Origin: Martelella sp. HB161492
GTDB lineage: Bacteria; Pseudomonadota; Alphaproteobacteria; Rhizobiales; Rhizobiaceae
Length of the DNA: 64,000 bases
Reading direction: 5' to 3'
Assembly (NCBI RefSeq): GCF_013184775.1
Contig: NZ_JAATVV010000003.1
Span: 124,001-188,000 of the forward strand
The notes beneath the pieces are model-generated. The model was not told the origin of the DNA and searched no databases. It was given only the letters and a program-made list of their open reading frames with translations. The position numbers were made by a program, and so were the translations under genes. Positions 55,210 through 63,906 of the stretch are shown piece after piece. The stretch's first letter is position 1, and each line of letters opens with the position of its first letter.

Positions 55210-55252
55210 TGGAGTGCTCCTTTAAATCTCTTCGAGAACTGCTCTTAACCGA

Positions 55253-55567
55253 TCAGCCGGCAATGATGTCGGTGATCTTGACGACCGTGAAGTGTTGGCG
55301 GTGACCGCGCGAGCGCTTCGAGTTCTGGCGACGACGCTTCTTGAAGGCGATGACCTTCTTGCCGCGGGTCTGTTCGACAACTTCCGCCTTGACCACTGCG
55401 CCTGCAACAAAGGGCGCGCCGATCTTGGCATCGGCACCTTCTCCGACCATGAGAACGGAATCGAATTCAACCGTGGCACCGGCTTCAGCATCGAGCTTCT
55501 CGATGGAAAGCGTGTCCTCGGCCATGACGCGGTACTGCTTACCGCCGGTCTTGATGACTGCGAACAT
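55253..55567 (-). CDS. rplU: 50S ribosomal protein L21
   Basis: 104 residues. [20 protein letters not shown] opening, [17 protein letters not shown] and [17 protein letters not shown], all typical of L21. First gene of the ribosomal operon. Confidence 0.98.
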   Translation of the reverse strand: MFAVIKTGGKQYRVMAEDTLSIEKLDAEAGATVEFDSVLMVGEGADAKIGAPFVAGAVVKAEVVEQTRGKKVIAFKKRRRQNSKRSRGHRQHFTVVKITDIIAG

Positions 55568-55745
55568 TTTTTATCCTTTCATGTTCGGTCCGGCTCATGC
55601 CTTCGCAACCGAAGGCGGCCGTCTTTTTGTCAGTCTTGTTTGAGCAGGGCTCTCAGCGTAAAACTTTGAGAACCGGTCTGCCGGTGATCGTCCGGCAAAG
55701 CCGAACCTTTCGCGTATATCAAGCGGACACACGCGTCCGAAAGCT

Positions 55746-55774
55746 TCGATATGGAATTGGCATCGGCAAGTCAA
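55746..55774 (-). promoter_or_regulatory. Sigma-70-like promoter for rplU-rpmA
   Basis: On the minus strand TTGACT (55774-55769), 17-bp spacer, TATCGA (55751-55746). It sits about 180 bases before rplU. Confidence 0.5.
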
Positions 55775-55872
55775 GCTGAAAGGCAAAAAAAGACGTCATT
55801 TAGCCCTTGCGTCACAGCCCTTTGCCCGCTAAGAGACACCCCGCGCTCACAAGCGCTGACCACATGGATCCT

Positions 55873-55962
55873 GGAGAGGTGGCAGAGTGGTCGAATGCAC
55901 CGCACTCGAAATGCGGCATACGGGTGACCGTATCGAGGGTTCGAATCCCTCCCTCTCCGCCA
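55873..55962 (+). tRNA. tRNA-Ser (CGA anticodon)
   Basis: 90 bases with encoded CCA. Acceptor GGAGAGG / CCTCTCC, anticodon stem CCGCA / TGCGG around the loop CTCGAAA (anticodon CGA, reads UCG), a class II long variable arm, and T loop GGTTCGAATCC. Discriminator base G. Confidence 0.95.
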
Positions 55963-56174
55963 TATTCTTCCTCTGAGATCAAATCATTGACAGATGGTCG
56001 CCGATGTTTTGGCGGCGCTATTGTGATGCCGAATTTTTATGCCAATGGCCGCGTTCTCATGGGCGGGCCATGACCATGGCGCGCCGGTTGCCTCGGCCGC
56101 TGAACAAGCGCGATCTGTGCCGGGGTGCCCGCCAAATTCGGTTGCGGTTTCGTCATCTTGTATATTGTTGTATG
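55963..56174. other. Gap after tRNA-Ser, no gene recognised
   Basis: About 210 bases between the tRNA and the AT-rich hairpin. Nothing resembling a gene or an integrase/att arrangement was found, despite the tRNA 3' end being a common integration target. Confidence 0.4.
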
Positions 56175-56204
56175 TTTTTACATTTTTGTGTAAAAATGTA
56201 AAAA
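56175..56204. other. AT-rich perfect hairpin upstream of secreted Ala-rich gene
   Basis: 13-bp stem TTTTTACATTTTT / AAAAATGTAAAAA with a 4-nt loop GTGT. It lies within about 120 bases of extremely AT-rich DNA (56160-56280), contrasting with flanking high GC. Could be an intrinsic terminator on either strand or a regulatory AT tract. Confidence 0.6.
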
Positions 56205-56314
56205 ACGACGATTTAATCTTTATTAAATATAAAAATTTAATTAAATAATTTAATATTGATTAAAACTTAGCAAAAATATTACATGTCATGGTTGGGTGCA
56301 ACGGAGTTTCGACC

Positions 56315-56887
56315 ATGAAACAGTCCATAATGGCAAGCATTCAAAGAAAAATTAAAATTTTCGCATCTTTTTCAATCTTGATGTTCCCGCTGGTATCACA
56401 GCCTGGCTTCGCGCAGGCACCCGGGCCAGCGATTGCCGCGCAAAGCATTGCGGCGCTGGCCCAGAGCATGGCGTCGATGAGCAGCACGCAAAAGGTTGCT
56501 GCGATTCGTGCCTTCATTCAGGCGAATCCGAATATTCCGGTGGCGACCCTTGCGGCGTCGCTGGTTTCCTCTGCCGCCGTAACCCCCGGCCTGTCGGGAT
56601 CGATCGCCGCTGCTTTCGTTCAGGCGGTGCCAGCCCAGCAGCGTGCTCAGGTTGCCGTTGCGGCGGTTAATGCGATGCCGGCCGGAGGCAAAGCCGCGGT
56701 GGCAAGCGCCGTTGTTACCGCCACGCCTGCGGGCGCGGCGCGCAACGCGGTCGCCAATTCCGTCACGAATGCGGTCAATGCCGATACAACGCTTTCCGCC
56801 GAAGAGAAATCAAGCATCGGTGGGAGCGTCAGCGAAGCTGACTCCGGGGGAGGCTCGGGCGATGTGCAGCCGGCCTCGCCTTCCTGA
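56315..56887 (+). CDS. Secreted Ala-rich protein of unknown function
   Basis: 190 residues. Signal peptide with a hydrophobic core at about 14-28 and cleavage after GFAQA. The mature part is very rich in Ala, Ser, Val and Gln in amphipathic, roughly repeated helices (IRAFIQANPNIPVATLAASLVSSAA, AVPAQQRAQVAVAAVNAMPAGG), and ends in a Gly/Ser/Asp-rich acidic tail. No known domain. The start at 56315 has a CGGAG site. May be extracellular or periplasmic. Confidence 0.65.
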   Translation: MKQSIMASIQRKIKIFASFSILMFPLVSQPGFAQAPGPAIAAQSIAALAQSMASMSSTQKVAAIRAFIQANPNIPVATLAASLVSSAAVTPGLSGSIAAAFVQAVPAQQRAQVAVAAVNAMPAGGKAAVASAVVTATPAGAARNAVANSVTNAVNADTTLSAEEKSSIGGSVSEADSGGGSGDVQPASPS

Positions 56888-56997
56888 GAACATCTTCAGG
56901 CGGGCGGGCTCGCTCACTGCCTGAATTTGCCCTGCTGACGCAGCGGACATGAGCGGCTGGCCGGCTGGCAACGGGCTCCGCTCGGTTGATGCACAAT

Positions 56998-57071
56998 ATC
57001 GCCATGTCACGGCCTAAACTGTCGCGTGGATCTCGCAGGAGCTCCGTCTGGCAGTTTAGGCCATTGGCGAT
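56998..57071. repeat. Nested inverted repeat between convergent genes
   Basis: Outer arms ATCGCCA / TGGCGAT (56998-57004, 57065-57071) and inner arms GGCCTAAACTG / CAGTTTAGGCC (57011-57021, 57052-57062) with a 30-nt loop. Lies between the convergent Ala-rich and protease genes. Could serve as terminator for both or be an inserted palindromic unit. Confidence 0.6.
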
Positions 57072-57079
57072 GGCCCGGC

Positions 57080-58108
57080 TCATTCCTCAAGTGCAATTCT
57101 GTCTCCGCTTCCGAGCGTCAGCTCGATGTGCGCTGCCTGTTCCATCTCGGTAATCGCACCAATATAGCCAAGCGCTTCGATTGGCTTGTTGTTGATGGCG
57201 ACGATGCGGTCCCGGGTGTCGAGCCCGGCTTTGGCTGCGGCTGAGCCGCGCCGGACATAGACAATCCGGCCAGCATCAGCGGTGTTGATCTGCAGGCCAT
57301 AACGACGCAGGGGGGCTGCGGCTTCCAGTGGCGGCCCCGGCTGGCGCGCCAGCACCAGCTGCCTGCCCGGCCCATCGATGCCGACGCGGAAGCGGTTGAG
57401 AAAGCTGCCGCCGATGGCCGCCCATTTGGCTTTCTGCACGATCACATCATCCAGGCAGACCTGTCGGGCGCAGACATGCATTGGCGCTGAAAGTGTCGTC
57501 TTCTCCTGCCGCGTCATCTGGATGGAATATTCAGTTGCATCATTGTGGAAGGCGTTGCCGACCGCACCCTTGACGCGGGTATAGGATGAGCCGGTGTCGA
57601 GCAGTATGGTCTGAAAGGTGGCGTCGCCGACGGTCATGGGCATATGCGGACGGCGGGTCTTGTCGATGACATAGGAAAGGTGCGTTGCATCGCGCTCCGT
57701 CGGGAGGGCGCCGATGATCATTCTGGCCTTGCGATAATCCAGCGTCACCTTCAGCCTGGAAAGCGTGCTGTAACCGAGCAGTCCATTGATGTAGCCCGGT
57801 CGTGACAGGCTGTACGGACTTTCGGCGGCTTTCATGCTGTCGGACACGCAGGTCCCGTCCTCAAAGCATAATTCAGCCTGGCCCGCCTGGAAAAAGGCAG
57901 GGGCGACCATGTTGGTCGCCGCACCCGTATCGACCAGCATAGCGATCGGAGCGGCGCCGTTGATCGAGACCTGCACGATCGGATGAACGCCATTGAGGAC
58001 AGTGAGAGGCACTTCGCCAGCACTGGCCAATGCGGGGCCCAGTCCTGAAATCAGCAGGAAGGCGGCGATGCTGCGGCGGAATTTGCGTATCGAAGGGTGC
58101 GGCTTCAT
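57080..58108 (-). CDS. Retropepsin-like aspartic protease with PDZ domain
   Basis: 342 residues. Signal peptide (residues 1-29), then two retropepsin-type lobes, each with a D-T-G motif: MLVDTGAATNMVA (about 57-69) and ILLDTGSSYTRV (about 170-181). A PDZ domain closes it (VRRGSAAAKAGLDTRDRIVAINNKPIEALGY, about 280-310). Single-chain double-DTG proteins of this kind are annotated as aspartyl proteases in many proteobacteria, with substrates unknown. Probably periplasmic. Confidence 0.82.
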   Translation of the reverse strand: MKPHPSIRKFRRSIAAFLLISGLGPALASAGEVPLTVLNGVHPIVQVSINGAAPIAMLVDTGAATNMVAPAFFQAGQAELCFEDGTCVSDSMKAAESPYSLSRPGYINGLLGYSTLSRLKVTLDYRKARMIIGALPTERDATHLSYVIDKTRRPHMPMTVGDATFQTILLDTGSSYTRVKGAVGNAFHNDATEYSIQMTRQEKTTLSAPMHVCARQVCLDDVIVQKAKWAAIGGSFLNRFRVGIDGPGRQLVLARQPGPPLEAAAPLRRYGLQINTADAGRIVYVRRGSAAAKAGLDTRDRIVAINNKPIEALGYIGAITEMEQAAHIELTLGSGDRIALEE

Positions 58109-58224
58109 GCGTTTGCGGGTCTCTGGAAAATATCAACCACGGTGAATGCCATTATGTGCCGCGATGGCCGGACTGAGCACAAGTGCATTCATGCAGCGTC
58201 AGCCACGATATCTATCGTTCGACG

Positions 58225-58254
58225 AAGGCCCGACCCTGTGGCGGGCCGGGCCTT
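58225..58254. terminator. GC-rich hairpin after AmpH-like gene
   Basis: AAGGCCC / GGGCCTT arms around a 16-nt loop, 26 bases beyond the minus-strand stop at 58280. No clear T tract, so only a candidate. Confidence 0.4.
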
Positions 58255-58279
58255 ATTGCCGGCCAGGGCATGGCGCGGC

Positions 58280-59380
58280 TCAGCGCGGCGCCAGCGTGGC
58301 GATCAGATCGTTGACCACATGGGCCATCTCCATGCCGGCGGAGAAATTGAACTGGTTGATGGCGATGAAGACACCGACGCCGCGGGTCGGAGCAAAAGCG
58401 AGATAGCTGAACACGCCATTGGTTCCGCCTGCCTTCTGGATGATCAGCGGATGGTCGCCCTCCGGCATCATGATGACCCAGCCGAGCCCCATGGCGTCCA
58501 TGTGACCGGATTCATCCAGGCCGTAAACCGGCGAAAGGCCGTCACGCATCAGCCAGGCGGCGTGGCTGATCGCGCGCATATCGGCATCCTTCTTGCCAAG
58601 GCGATCCAGATTCCATTTCAGGTAGCGCACCATGTCATTGGCCGTGGTGTAGAGGCCTGAGGCGCCGCCGCGATTGGCGATCGGGTTGCCGGGATCCATC
58701 GGGTTGCCGTTCCAGTCATAGCCCGTCATGGCATTTTCGCCGGATGGCCTGTCATAGCTGGTCGACGTCAGGCCGATTTCGTCGATGACCCTGGATTTGA
58801 GCAGTTCCGGATAGGCTTCGCCGGTCACGCCCGAAAGCGCCATAGCCAGCACGTCAAAGCCGACATTGGAATAGAGCATGCCGGTACCCGGGGCAAAGAG
58901 GAGCGGCTGGTCGGTGAGATTGGCTTTGAAGGAGGCGTCGCTATATTTCTCGGCGCCGTCAACCGGCTCCAGCTCGCGCGGAAGGCCACTCGACTGCGTG
59001 GCAAGATCAATCAGCCGAATTTCCCGGCCCGCCATTTGCGGCAGGGCGTCGACAACCCCGGCATGGGCGCCGACGGGATCTGTCAATGAAACCGTTCCGT
59101 CGGCGGCCAGCGAAGCCAGAGTCAGTCCGGTGAAGGTCTTGGTCACCGATCCGACGCCGATGACCGTATCGCCGTCCGGCGCAATCCCGCTGTCCTTGGC
59201 GACTTCGCCAAAGCCGAATATGGCACTTGCGTCACCGCGAACCGCAGCAATCACCAGACCCGGCACAGCGGTATCGAGCTGGAAGATCTGTCCGGTAAAT
59301 TCAACGGTGTCGTTGAGCAGGGGGTCGGCGGCGGCAGGTGTTGCCGCCAGAATGGCGATGGCTGCAAGGGCATGTTTCAT
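58280..59380 (-). CDS. Serine hydrolase, beta-lactamase class C / AmpH-like
   Basis: 366 residues. Signal peptide (residues 1-18, ending PAAADP). Catalytic SVTK at about 78-81 (S-x-x-K) and YSN at about 169-171. The third motif (K-T-G) appears as an altered AGGTNG-like stretch near residue 320, which fits AmpH/esterase-like members. Probably a peptidoglycan DD-carboxypeptidase/endopeptidase or an esterase. Its upstream gap holds GntR-like sites. Confidence 0.82.
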   Translation of the reverse strand: MKHALAAIAILAATPAAADPLLNDTVEFTGQIFQLDTAVPGLVIAAVRGDASAIFGFGEVAKDSGIAPDGDTVIGVGSVTKTFTGLTLASLAADGTVSLTDPVGAHAGVVDALPQMAGREIRLIDLATQSSGLPRELEPVDGAEKYSDASFKANLTDQPLLFAPGTGMLYSNVGFDVLAMALSGVTGEAYPELLKSRVIDEIGLTSTSYDRPSGENAMTGYDWNGNPMDPGNPIANRGGASGLYTTANDMVRYLKWNLDRLGKKDADMRAISHAAWLMRDGLSPVYGLDESGHMDAMGLGWVIMMPEGDHPLIIQKAGGTNGVFSYLAFAPTRGVGVFIAINQFNFSAGMEMAHVVNDLIATLAPR

Positions 59381-59534
59381 GTGGCTTCCAATCCTTCGTC
59401 CTGGATAGTCGCATTTTCGTGCTGCTTGGCCTGTCTGCAACGGCGGCTAGCCGGCCGGTCGCGCTGGTCTCCTCCATGCATGCGGGCCGTCTCCCAATGG
59501 GTATACTGCACAAAACCGCCTTCATCACAACCGG

Positions 59535-60097
59535 AATCGTATACGATTTTTGTCTGGTGTTATTTCCTGTTTACATTCTGTTTTGTGGTGGCCGCTTCGC
59601 CGCTCGCGGCTGTAATCTGAATGTCAGTATTGCCGATAGTTCTGTAAGTGACTGTAAATGCAGTAATTTTAAGGAAGATAGATCGGCCTTTGCAGAGATC
59701 TGCTGCGGCTTTCGGAATTGAGAATGAAGAACCTCTTGAAAATCGTATACGAATAGAGATGTTTCTGAGTTTGGCTTATGCCAGGTGGCGGTGAGGCCTG
59801 TTATCTGATCTGCGTGTTGATCTGTTCAGCGAGATGAATATTTCCTGGATCAAGTTCGATTCCTGGCGATTTTTGATCGCAATATCTGCTTTTCAGGCGG
59901 TTCTGCGGTGCGGAAAATAAGCAGTTGATTTGGCAGCGCTGTCAAAAAAAGTATACGATAATTTTGAAAATTCGAATTTAGGCGCGTCGTTTCGGCAAAA
60001 TTTCGCCACGGTTCGGTTGAGATTTGCAACTTCGTCGACCTGACTTGACGCTTTGCAAGGAAGGGCGCATGAGGCATCACGACAGGATCGTGTACGA
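59535..60097. promoter_or_regulatory. Four GntR-operator-like palindromes
   Basis: AATCGTATACGATT (59535-59548, perfect), AATCGTATACGAAT (59741-59754), AAGTATACGATA (59949-59960), and ATCGTGTACGAA (60087-60098). The common core TCGTATACGA resembles the TnGTnnACnA operators of FCD-type GntR regulators, and an FCD GntR gene follows. The region is AT-rich, with no gene visible between 59381 and 60126. Binding is inference. Confidence 0.55.
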
Positions 60098-60126
60098 AAG
60101 CGAAGATGGTGTCAGAGAGCGGACCC

Positions 60127-60801
60127 ATGACAGATGACGAGATCTATAGCGAGATTTTCGATGCCATCATCGAGGGGCGTCTTGCTCCTGGTGCCAAGCT
60201 CGGGCAGGACGATCTAGGCAAGATTTTCGGTGTCAGCAAGACCCGCATCCGGCCGATTCTCTACCGCCTCGCCGATCAGAAAATGGTCACGATCGCGCCG
60301 ATGCGCGGGGCTTTTGTTGCGCGTCCGTCGATCGCTGAAGCGCGCGCCGTCAATGCCGCCCGCCAGATTGTGGAAGAGGGGGTTATTCGTGCCGTCACCC
60401 GTCTGGCGCAGCCCAAGCAGTTGAAGACGCTGCGTGATATCGTGGTCGATGAGAAACGGGCCAGGGCGAACGGCGACGACGCCAGGGCGCATCGCCTGAC
60501 CGGGGCCTTTCATTGCGCGCTGGCACGGATGACGGGCAATGAGGTGGTGGTCGATCTCGTCCGTGAGCTTGTGTCACGTGACAGTCTGGTTGTGGCGCTT
60601 TACCGGCGTCCGGCCCATTCCGGCTGTTCGCTGGATGGGCATCTGGGGCTGATCGACAAGATTGCCGCAGGTGACGAGGACGCTGCGGCGCAGGCCATGC
60701 GCCACCATCTGCAGGACGTGATGGACAGTCTTGACCTGGGCGATGACGGATCCAAAACCCGCTCCCTTGCAACCGCTTTCGTGCATCTCTCACGGCGGTG
60801 A
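60127..60801 (+). CDS. GntR-family regulator, FCD subfamily (first)
   Basis: 224 residues from the ATG at 60127 (GAGAGCGG site; an in-frame ATG at 60106 is possible). Winged HTH LGKIFGVSKTRIRPILYRLADQKMVTI (about 30-56), then the all-helical FCD ligand domain, with H residues at about 131, 173 and 194 as metal-binding candidates (TGAFHCAL, SLDGHLGL, MRHHLQDV). Probable autoregulator through the TCGTATACGA sites. Confidence 0.9.
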   Translation: MTDDEIYSEIFDAIIEGRLAPGAKLGQDDLGKIFGVSKTRIRPILYRLADQKMVTIAPMRGAFVARPSIAEARAVNAARQIVEEGVIRAVTRLAQPKQLKTLRDIVVDEKRARANGDDARAHRLTGAFHCALARMTGNEVVVDLVRELVSRDSLVVALYRRPAHSGCSLDGHLGLIDKIAAGDEDAAAQAMRHHLQDVMDSLDLGDDGSKTRSLATAFVHLSRR

Positions 60802-60914
60802 TAGAAAAGCCGCATTTGTAACGTTCTTGTAGCTCGCTGTGGTTGCTGCGGGGACGGCGTCATATGGATATGGGGCGGGCCCGATAGGGCAGGCGATAAG
60901 TTTGGAGTAGGGTT

Positions 60915-61667
60915 GTGAGCGAGTATCTGCCGAAATTTGATTTTGTTGCTCGGCTGGATTTCGGAATCGGGAAGCAAGGCGAGGCGGCAGCCGAAAGAGT
61001 GCGCGGGAAGCATCCGGTCGAAGATCTGCTCTATGATCGCCTGGTGGACGCGATCATCGACGAGCAGATGTGTCCTGGCCAGCATCTCAACGAGGTCAGG
61101 CTTGCTGAACGCCATAATGTCCCACGATCACGCGTGCGGCGGGTGCTCGAGCGCCTGCGCGACGAGGACATGGTTGTATTTGAACTCAATCGCGGCGCCT
61201 TTGTCTGCCGGCCCACCGTTCAGGATGCGCATGATATTTTTGAGATCCGCCGGTCTTTGGAGGATCTCGCCGTGCGGCTGGCCTGCGAACGGGCAAGGCC
61301 CGCAGATATTGTCATTCTGCGCAAAGCTTTGCCGCAGGCATTGGCAAGCTTGTCTGCCAGCGAAACCGAAACAGGCCGATTGGCGGTGAATTTCCATCTG
61401 GCCCTTGTCCGCATTTGCGGCAACGAATCGCTGGAAATGATGGTGGCGCAGCTGATCCGCCGCTGTGTGCTGGTGCAGTCCGTCTATCAAAAGGCTTCCG
61501 CCGTCCTCTGCCCGTCTCGGGAGTTTGCCGGGATCATCGATTGCATTGAGCGCAAAGATGCTGACGCTGCTTCAGCGCTGATGGCGCTGCATTTCGATCA
61601 TATTGCCGCAAATCTTGATCTTGATGAGGCCCGCGGGACCGGGGACGCCGCCCACGCGCTTGTCTGA
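60915..61667 (+). CDS. GntR-family regulator, FCD subfamily (second)
   Basis: 250 residues, GTG start at 60915. Related to the preceding gene: HTH LAERHNVPRSRVRRVLERLRDEDMVVFEL, then FCD with NFHLALVRICGNESLEM. The H-x-H pairs found in metal-binding FCD are partly changed. An N-terminal extension of about 30 residues is extra. Same direction as the ECF transporter genes 147 bases downstream, which it may control. Confidence 0.85.
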   Translation: MSEYLPKFDFVARLDFGIGKQGEAAAERVRGKHPVEDLLYDRLVDAIIDEQMCPGQHLNEVRLAERHNVPRSRVRRVLERLRDEDMVVFELNRGAFVCRPTVQDAHDIFEIRRSLEDLAVRLACERARPADIVILRKALPQALASLSASETETGRLAVNFHLALVRICGNESLEMMVAQLIRRCVLVQSVYQKASAVLCPSREFAGIIDCIERKDADAASALMALHFDHIAANLDLDEARGTGDAAHALV

Positions 61668-61814
61668 TCCGGCGTCAGCAAATCGTCGAAAGGCCGGTGC
61701 GCTGCCAGCCATCAAACCCTGCTGTAGCCGGCAGGGCATCTCGTCGGGCGATGATTTACATGTCCGGCATGGTTCTTGCGTTTGTGGCGGGCGGGGGACC
61801 AATTGGAGATGACA

Positions 61815-62381
61815 ATGTCTGATACGTCGACGTCTGACGGCAATACGCTTTTCCCGCTTGTTCTATCGATTGTTGCTGCTGCTGCAACCGGTGTGCTGTG
61901 GGCCTATGCCAACCCGATCCAGCTTGTGCCGGGTGTTATCCAGTGGCGCATTTTTGCCTTTCTGCCGCCGCTGGTCGGCATTCTTCTGGGCTGGCGCAGC
62001 GGCTTTATCTGCGGCTATCTCGGGACCATCATCTGGTCGCTTCTGGCCGGTGCCTTCATTCCGGCCCATAGTCTTCTGGTCGATGGCGTCATGGTCGGTC
62101 TGACGGGGCTTGTTCCGGGTCTGATTTTCAATCCGGCCAAGATGACCATGGATCGCCAGGCGCTGGTCAAAATTGCGGCAACCTGCCTCATTGTTGGCGT
62201 GGTCATGGTCTTCGCCGTTTCGGCAAGTCTTGCCTATCTCGGCATTTTCCCCTTCTGGTGGGCGATTTTCTATCTCGGCCTTTCCGATATCGTCCCGATG
62301 CTGATCGGTACGCCGCTCCTGATCATTCCGGCGATCCGTATTCTCAAGAGCGCCCATCCTTCGGGCTTCAAGCGCTTCTGA
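61815..62381 (+). CDS. ECF transporter S component (substrate-binding membrane protein)
   Basis: 188 residues, six TM segments. No close match to a named S component is obvious; it has the FxPxxGxxxG-like packing seen in vitamin and metal S subunits (FAFLPPLVGILLGWRSG). ATG at 61815 with TTGGAG. Direct neighbour of EcfA and EcfT. Substrate unknown. Confidence 0.7.
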   Translation: MSDTSTSDGNTLFPLVLSIVAAAATGVLWAYANPIQLVPGVIQWRIFAFLPPLVGILLGWRSGFICGYLGTIIWSLLAGAFIPAHSLLVDGVMVGLTGLVPGLIFNPAKMTMDRQALVKIAATCLIVGVVMVFAVSASLAYLGIFPFWWAIFYLGLSDIVPMLIGTPLLIIPAIRILKSAHPSGFKRF

Positions 62382-62394
62382 GGGTCCGTTTCCA

Positions 62395-63906
62395 GTGATT
62401 GAACTGAAAAATGTGACAGTGGACTTCGGCGGTGCCAGCCCGGCACTCGCCGATGTTTCACTTCGACTGGGTGAGGGCGCACGCCATCTCGTCTGCGGCG
62501 CAGCGGGCAGCGGCAAGTCGACACTTGCCCAGACACTGGCCGGCATGATTCCGAAACTGATCACGCCGTCCGGCTTCAGCGGCGAGGTGATCTTTTCCGG
62601 TGCGGCGGAAGGGGAGGATCCCTTCAGGGCGATCGGCGTCGTGATCCAGAATGTCGAGGACCAGCTCTGGGACCTGAGTGTCGAGGATCTCATTGCCTTT
62701 CCCCTTGAAAACCGAGGCCTGCCAAGACCTGACATCCGTGCAAGGGTCGCAGATCTGATCAGGGAATTCGGGCTTGAAGCCCTGAAGGGACGGCGTGTTC
62801 TCAGCCTTTCGGGCGGCGAACGGCGCATGGTGGCGATTGCCGCGGCCCTTGCCGGCGGACCTGAATTCCTGGTGCTGGACGAGCCGACCACCGGCCTTGA
62901 TCCGGCCGCGCGCATCAGGCTTGTCGAAATGCTGGCGCGACGGCGCGACGAGACGCTTGTCGTCGTCGAGCAGGATCCGGCAGCGGTTGCCGGTCTTGTC
63001 GAAACGGTGAGCCTTTTGTCTTCGGGCGCGCTCTCGCCGGCCATGCCGCTTGCGGCGGTTTTTGCCGAGGACCGGCTGTGGATCGATGCGGGCATTCTGC
63101 CGCCGCAGCGCAAGCCGTCTCTGCCGCGCAGCATTGAGGCAGGCGAAACAGTGCTGGCCGTGAACGGGCTTGAAACCGCGCTTTCGCGCAGCAATGGCAC
63201 ACCGGTCCTGGAGAATGTCAGTTTTGCACTGGCCGAAGGCGAAGTGGTCGGGCTGATCGGCAAGAACGGTGCCGGCAAGACGACGCTGTTCCAGTCGATT
63301 CTCGGTCTTGCTGCCGTCAAGGCCGGGTCGATCGCCATTGCCGGCGAGGATGCCGGCCGCTGGACGGTTGCCCGGCGTGCCCGCTCCGTTGCCTATCTGC
63401 CGCAGAACATGCGGCGCGTCCTGTTCAATATGAGCGTTCTGGAAGAGGTTCTCTTTGCGGTGACCGGCGGCGGCAAACGCAATGGAGACGCTGAGGAGAA
63501 GGCCCGCGCGGCGCTTGAGAAATACGGCCTTTCCGGTCATGCCGAGGCCAATCCCTTCGCGCTGTCGTCGCGCCAGCAGGCCCTTCTGGGGCTTGCCTGT
63601 GCCGATGCCTCGGGTGCCCGGATTGCCATTCTTGACGAGCCGCTGCTGGCCCGCGATATCGCCGGCCGCGCGATGCTGGACCGGTTTATCGAGACGATGC
63701 TGGCATCGGGACGGGCGATCCTTCTGATCTCGCACGATCTTGAACTGGTCGACGATGTGACATCGCGGGTGCTTGTTCTCAGTGATGGCGTCATTGCCTG
63801 TGATCGCCCGACTGCGGCGATATGGACGGATGATGCCTTTGCCGCGCTCGGCTGGCCGGGGCCGCGTGGTAGCGTTGATGCGGAGGTCGCCGATGCGCAT
63901 TCATGA
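62395..63906 (+). CDS. ECF transporter fused ATPase (EcfA-EcfA' in one chain)
   Basis: 503 residues, GTG start. Two ABC domains in tandem. Domain 1: Walker A CGAAGSGKST (about 39-48), LSLSGGERRM, FLVLDEPTTGLDP. Domain 2 (from about 255): Walker A GKNGAGKTT, Walker B RIAILDEPLLARD, but the signature reads LSSRQQALL instead of LSGGQ. Domain 2 is therefore likely non-canonical. Paired with S and T genes. Confidence 0.9.
   Translation: MIELKNVTVDFGGASPALADVSLRLGEGARHLVCGAAGSGKSTLAQTLAGMIPKLITPSGFSGEVIFSGAAEGEDPFRAIGVVIQNVEDQLWDLSVEDLIAFPLENRGLPRPDIRARVADLIREFGLEALKGRRVLSLSGGERRMVAIAAALAGGPEFLVLDEPTTGLDPAARIRLVEMLARRRDETLVVVEQDPAAVAGLVETVSLLSSGALSPAMPLAAVFAEDRLWIDAGILPPQRKPSLPRSIEAGETVLAVNGLETALSRSNGTPVLENVSFALAEGEVVGLIGKNGAGKTTLFQSILGLAAVKAGSIAIAGEDAGRWTVARRARSVAYLPQNMRRVLFNMSVLEEVLFAVTGGGKRNGDAEEKARAALEKYGLSGHAEANPFALSSRQQALLGLACADASGARIAILDEPLLARDIAGRAMLDRFIETMLASGRAILLISHDLELVDDVTSRVLVLSDGVIACDRPTAAIWTDDAFAALGWPGPRGSVDAEVADAHS

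Noticed and set aside
55873-56314. tRNA-Ser as an integration site for an island
   Set aside because: No integrase and no repeated tRNA 3' end was found downstream in the window.
59338-59721. Plus-strand frame in the gap upstream of the GntR gene
   Set aside because: Cys-rich, poor codon use and it spans an operator-like palindrome; no ribosome site.
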